In this document: one piece after another, positions 5,205 to 6,833 of the stretch
Numbering within the stretch: the first letter of the stretch is position 1
Layout of the letters: each line of letters begins with the position of its first letter
Assembly: GCA_031273705.1 (NCBI GenBank)
Contig: JAISRJ010000014.1
Span: 1-6,833 of the forward strand
DNA: 6,833 nt
Origin: Clostridiales bacterium
GTDB lineage: Bacteria; Bacillota; Clostridia; Lachnospirales; WQUN01
Direction: 5' to 3'
Made by a program: the position numbers and the translations under genes
Notes under the pieces: model-generated
The model's database searches: none
Told to the model about the DNA's origin: nothing
What the model saw: only the letters and a program-made list of their open reading frames with translations

Positions 5205-6833
5205 ATGTTAAGAAATATGAATCTGGTGGAGAAGCTATGGGGCAATTTCATTCTTGCAATGCTAATTGTATTGCTGGTAGGCTCTATTGGCGTATGGGCT
5301 GTGTCTGATTTGGCGGGCAAAGGCAATAAGGCGCTGGATGAAGCTTTTTTACCTATGTATTATCTGGAACAAATTGCCTTTCAATATTCCGATTTCTTTT
5401 ATTTTTCAAAGGACGCGTCCTCCACCAACGATAAGAAGCGGATAGAGGATACCTATTATGGAACTGTCGCCGCTCATGACAAAATATTGGAGAACATTAT
5501 AGCGTACAAGCAATTATTTGTTGAAGAAGGAAACACGGGGAGCAAAGAATTCCGGGCTATTGAACGGCTTGAAGCTGTTTTTAACAATATAAGACCGCCC
5601 GTTGACGAATACTATAATCTGCTGCTTACAAATCCGTCCGAAGCGATGCTATATTATGATCAATATATAGATTTGCCTACGGAGGAAACAGACGCTCTAT
5701 TTGGAGTTTTGGCTGAAATATGCGAAGATTATGTATCGCGGCAAAAATCACTTCAAACCAGGGAAAGCCAATACGTATCAGTATTATTTATTTGTATTTT
5801 CGGCGTATCGGTGTTCATTTTGGGTGGAATCTCTGCATGGCTGGTTCGTTTTGTACGCTCTTCCATGAAAAAGCTTACGCGTTCTACCAATGATATTGCG
5901 TCGGGCGCGTTTAATACCAATTGGGATTTTCAGAATAAAGATAAATTCTATAAAGATGAATTCGATATACTGGCTCTTAATCTTCAAAAGGTCACTTCTA
6001 CCCTGGAAAATCTGATTAATGACATGCGTTATATGACCGAGGAGCACAGGAACGGTAATATTGATGTTTTTATGGACGCGGAAAATTACAAAGGCGCTTA
6101 CCGTGTCGTAGCCGGGGGCGTAAACGATATGGTAAAAGATTATCAAAACGATATTCAAACGGTGCTGGATTATATTAAAGATCTGGCTTTCGGCAATTTT
6201 AACACTCAAATTCGTTCTTTCCCAAAGGCAAAGGCAGAGTATAAAAAACTGGTTGACAATATCCGGGACGCGCTTAAAAATATAAGGGATGAAATCGCGA
6301 AACTGGCGCTGGACGCTTCTCAGGGTATTTTGGATAATAGAATAGATACCTCAATATATTCATTTGGCTGGAAAGAGGTTTTGGATAATTTAAACAGTTT
6401 ACTTAACCGAGTTACTCAACCGATAGAAGAAACTTCAGAAGCGCTTACAATAATGTCGTCGGGTGATTTTAGTATTCGTGTAAAAGGAGAGTACAAAGGT
6501 AGTTTTAAATTAATTAAAAGCTCTATGAACGGTATGGCGGACAATATTTCAAGTTATATTAAGGAAATAAGTGATATTCTTACAAAACTGTCGAAAGGTA
6601 ATCTGGATTTGGAGATAAGCCGGGAATATGTCGGAGAATTTTCAATTATAAAGCGCTCGGTAACGCAGATACTTAACAAATTTAATGATATAATGCTTCA
6701 ATTGGATGAAGCTTCCATAAAGGCTTCCAGTGGAGCGAGACAAATCGCCGACAGTTCGGAAGCTATTGCGGCCGGCGCTTCGGAGCAGTCCGACGCGGTG
6801 CAAAAGATGACTCAGGTTATGAGCGACATAAGC
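5205..6833 (+). CDS. methyl-accepting chemotaxis protein with tandem HAMP domains, 3' end outside the window
   Basis: An open frame of 543 codons runs without a stop to the window edge, so the C-terminus is missing. The protein is a membrane chemoreceptor predicted to signal to CheA/CheW. Order: short basic N-terminus; membrane segment 1 (about 14-33); an extracytoplasmic helical region (about 34-189) of four-helix-bundle length, ligand unknown; membrane segment 2 (about 191-214); then a cytoplasmic HAMP (about 213-265) followed by roughly five further HAMP-like units to about 497. Each unit shows a Gly followed by a hydrophobic residue (G234, G284, G330, G374, G420, G465), and several also carry a downstream Gly-x-aromatic or Gly-aromatic. 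The first HAMP lacks the usual proline after membrane segment 2. Residues 500-543 (ASSGARQIADSSEAIAAGASEQ and on) start the methylated signalling helix typical of such receptors; the hairpin tip is beyond the edge. It is separated from queG by 69 bases and is probably a distinct unit. Confidence 0.92.
   Translation, partial: MLRNMNLVEKLWGNFILAMLIVLLVGSIGVWAVSDLAGKGNKALDEAFLPMYYLEQIAFQYSDFFYFSKDASSTNDKKRIEDTYYGTVAAHDKILENIIAYKQLFVEEGNTGSKEFRAIERLEAVFNNIRPPVDEYYNLLLTNPSEAMLYYDQYIDLPTEETDALFGVLAEICEDYVSRQKSLQTRESQYVSVLFICIFGVSVFILGGISAWLVRFVRSSMKKLTRSTNDIASGAFNTNWDFQNKDKFYKDEFDILALNLQKVTSTLENLINDMRYMTEEHRNGNIDVFMDAENYKGAYRVVAGGVNDMVKDYQNDIQTVLDYIKDLAFGNFNTQIRSFPKAKAEYKKLVDNIRDALKNIRDEIAKLALDASQGILDNRIDTSIYSFGWKEVLDNLNSLLNRVTQPIEETSEALTIMSSGDFSIRVKGEYKGSFKLIKSSMNGMADNISSYIKEISDILTKLSKGNLDLEISREYVGEFSIIKRSVTQILNKFNDIMLQLDEASIKASSGARQIADSSEAIAAGASEQSDAVQKMTQVMSDIS

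Noticed and set aside
5128..5211. Small + strand frame (27 codons, ATG 5128) overlapping the end of queG and the chemoreceptor start
   Set aside because: There is no Shine-Dalgarno upstream (an A-run and AT-rich bases), it overlaps two supported genes, and the peptide is not recognisable.
5784..6209. Long open frame on the minus strand (141 codons)
   Set aside because: It lies fully antisense to the chemoreceptor frame, whose translation shows membrane segments and HAMP periodicity. The antisense protein has no recognisable motif and no ribosome site was noted.
1..6833. CRISPR array, tRNA or rRNA gene, insertion sequence, or phage module
   Set aside because: No spaced direct repeats, cloverleaf-like sequence, transposase motif or terminal inverted repeats were seen. 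Nearly all bases are accounted for by six coding regions.

Overview
The window reads as one co-directional block of bacterial housekeeping genes followed by the start of a chemoreceptor gene, all on the + strand. The gene order (tsaE-tsaB-rimI), the purine-rich Shine-Dalgarno sites of AGGAG type, the family of the Lon-like protease, the short two-cluster QueG and the poly-HAMP chemoreceptor all suggest a member of the Firmicutes, most likely an anaerobic, motile Clostridia-type organism. This placement is inferred from protein style and gene order only; no rRNA or species marker is present.

Layout: positions 1-70 are intergenic, with a weak inverted repeat. A good vegetative promoter (-10 box TATAAT at 94-99) and a doubled Shine-Dalgarno lead into tsaE (134-556), followed by tsaB (588-1325), rimI (1322-1756, overlapping tsaB by 4 bases), a Lon-family protease of the AAA_32/COG1067 type (1774-4167) and queG (4176-5135). 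Gaps are -4 to 31 bases, so these five genes are probably one transcript. A 69-base spacer with an imperfect inverted repeat then precedes a methyl-accepting chemotaxis protein gene (from 5205) that runs off the right edge without a stop.

How the genes fit together: TsaE and TsaB are two of the proteins that make N6-threonylcarbamoyladenosine (t6A) at tRNA position 37. QueG does the last step of queuosine synthesis at tRNA position 34. The operon therefore joins two anticodon-loop modification routes, with a GNAT N-acetyltransferase (RimI type) and a Lon-like protease between them. The partner enzymes TsaD and TsaC are not in the window. The chemoreceptor is functionally unrelated and probably starts a new unit.

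I did not find a clearly new system. The most unusual local signals are in queG: a three-fold six-residue Cys-containing repeat near the N-terminus, and a 13-bp intragenic hairpin that overlaps a second, mutually exclusive hairpin. The Lon-like protein combines an intact Ser-Lys protease dyad with departures from the textbook Walker A and B motifs. The chemoreceptor carries about six HAMP-like units at a 44-50 residue period.
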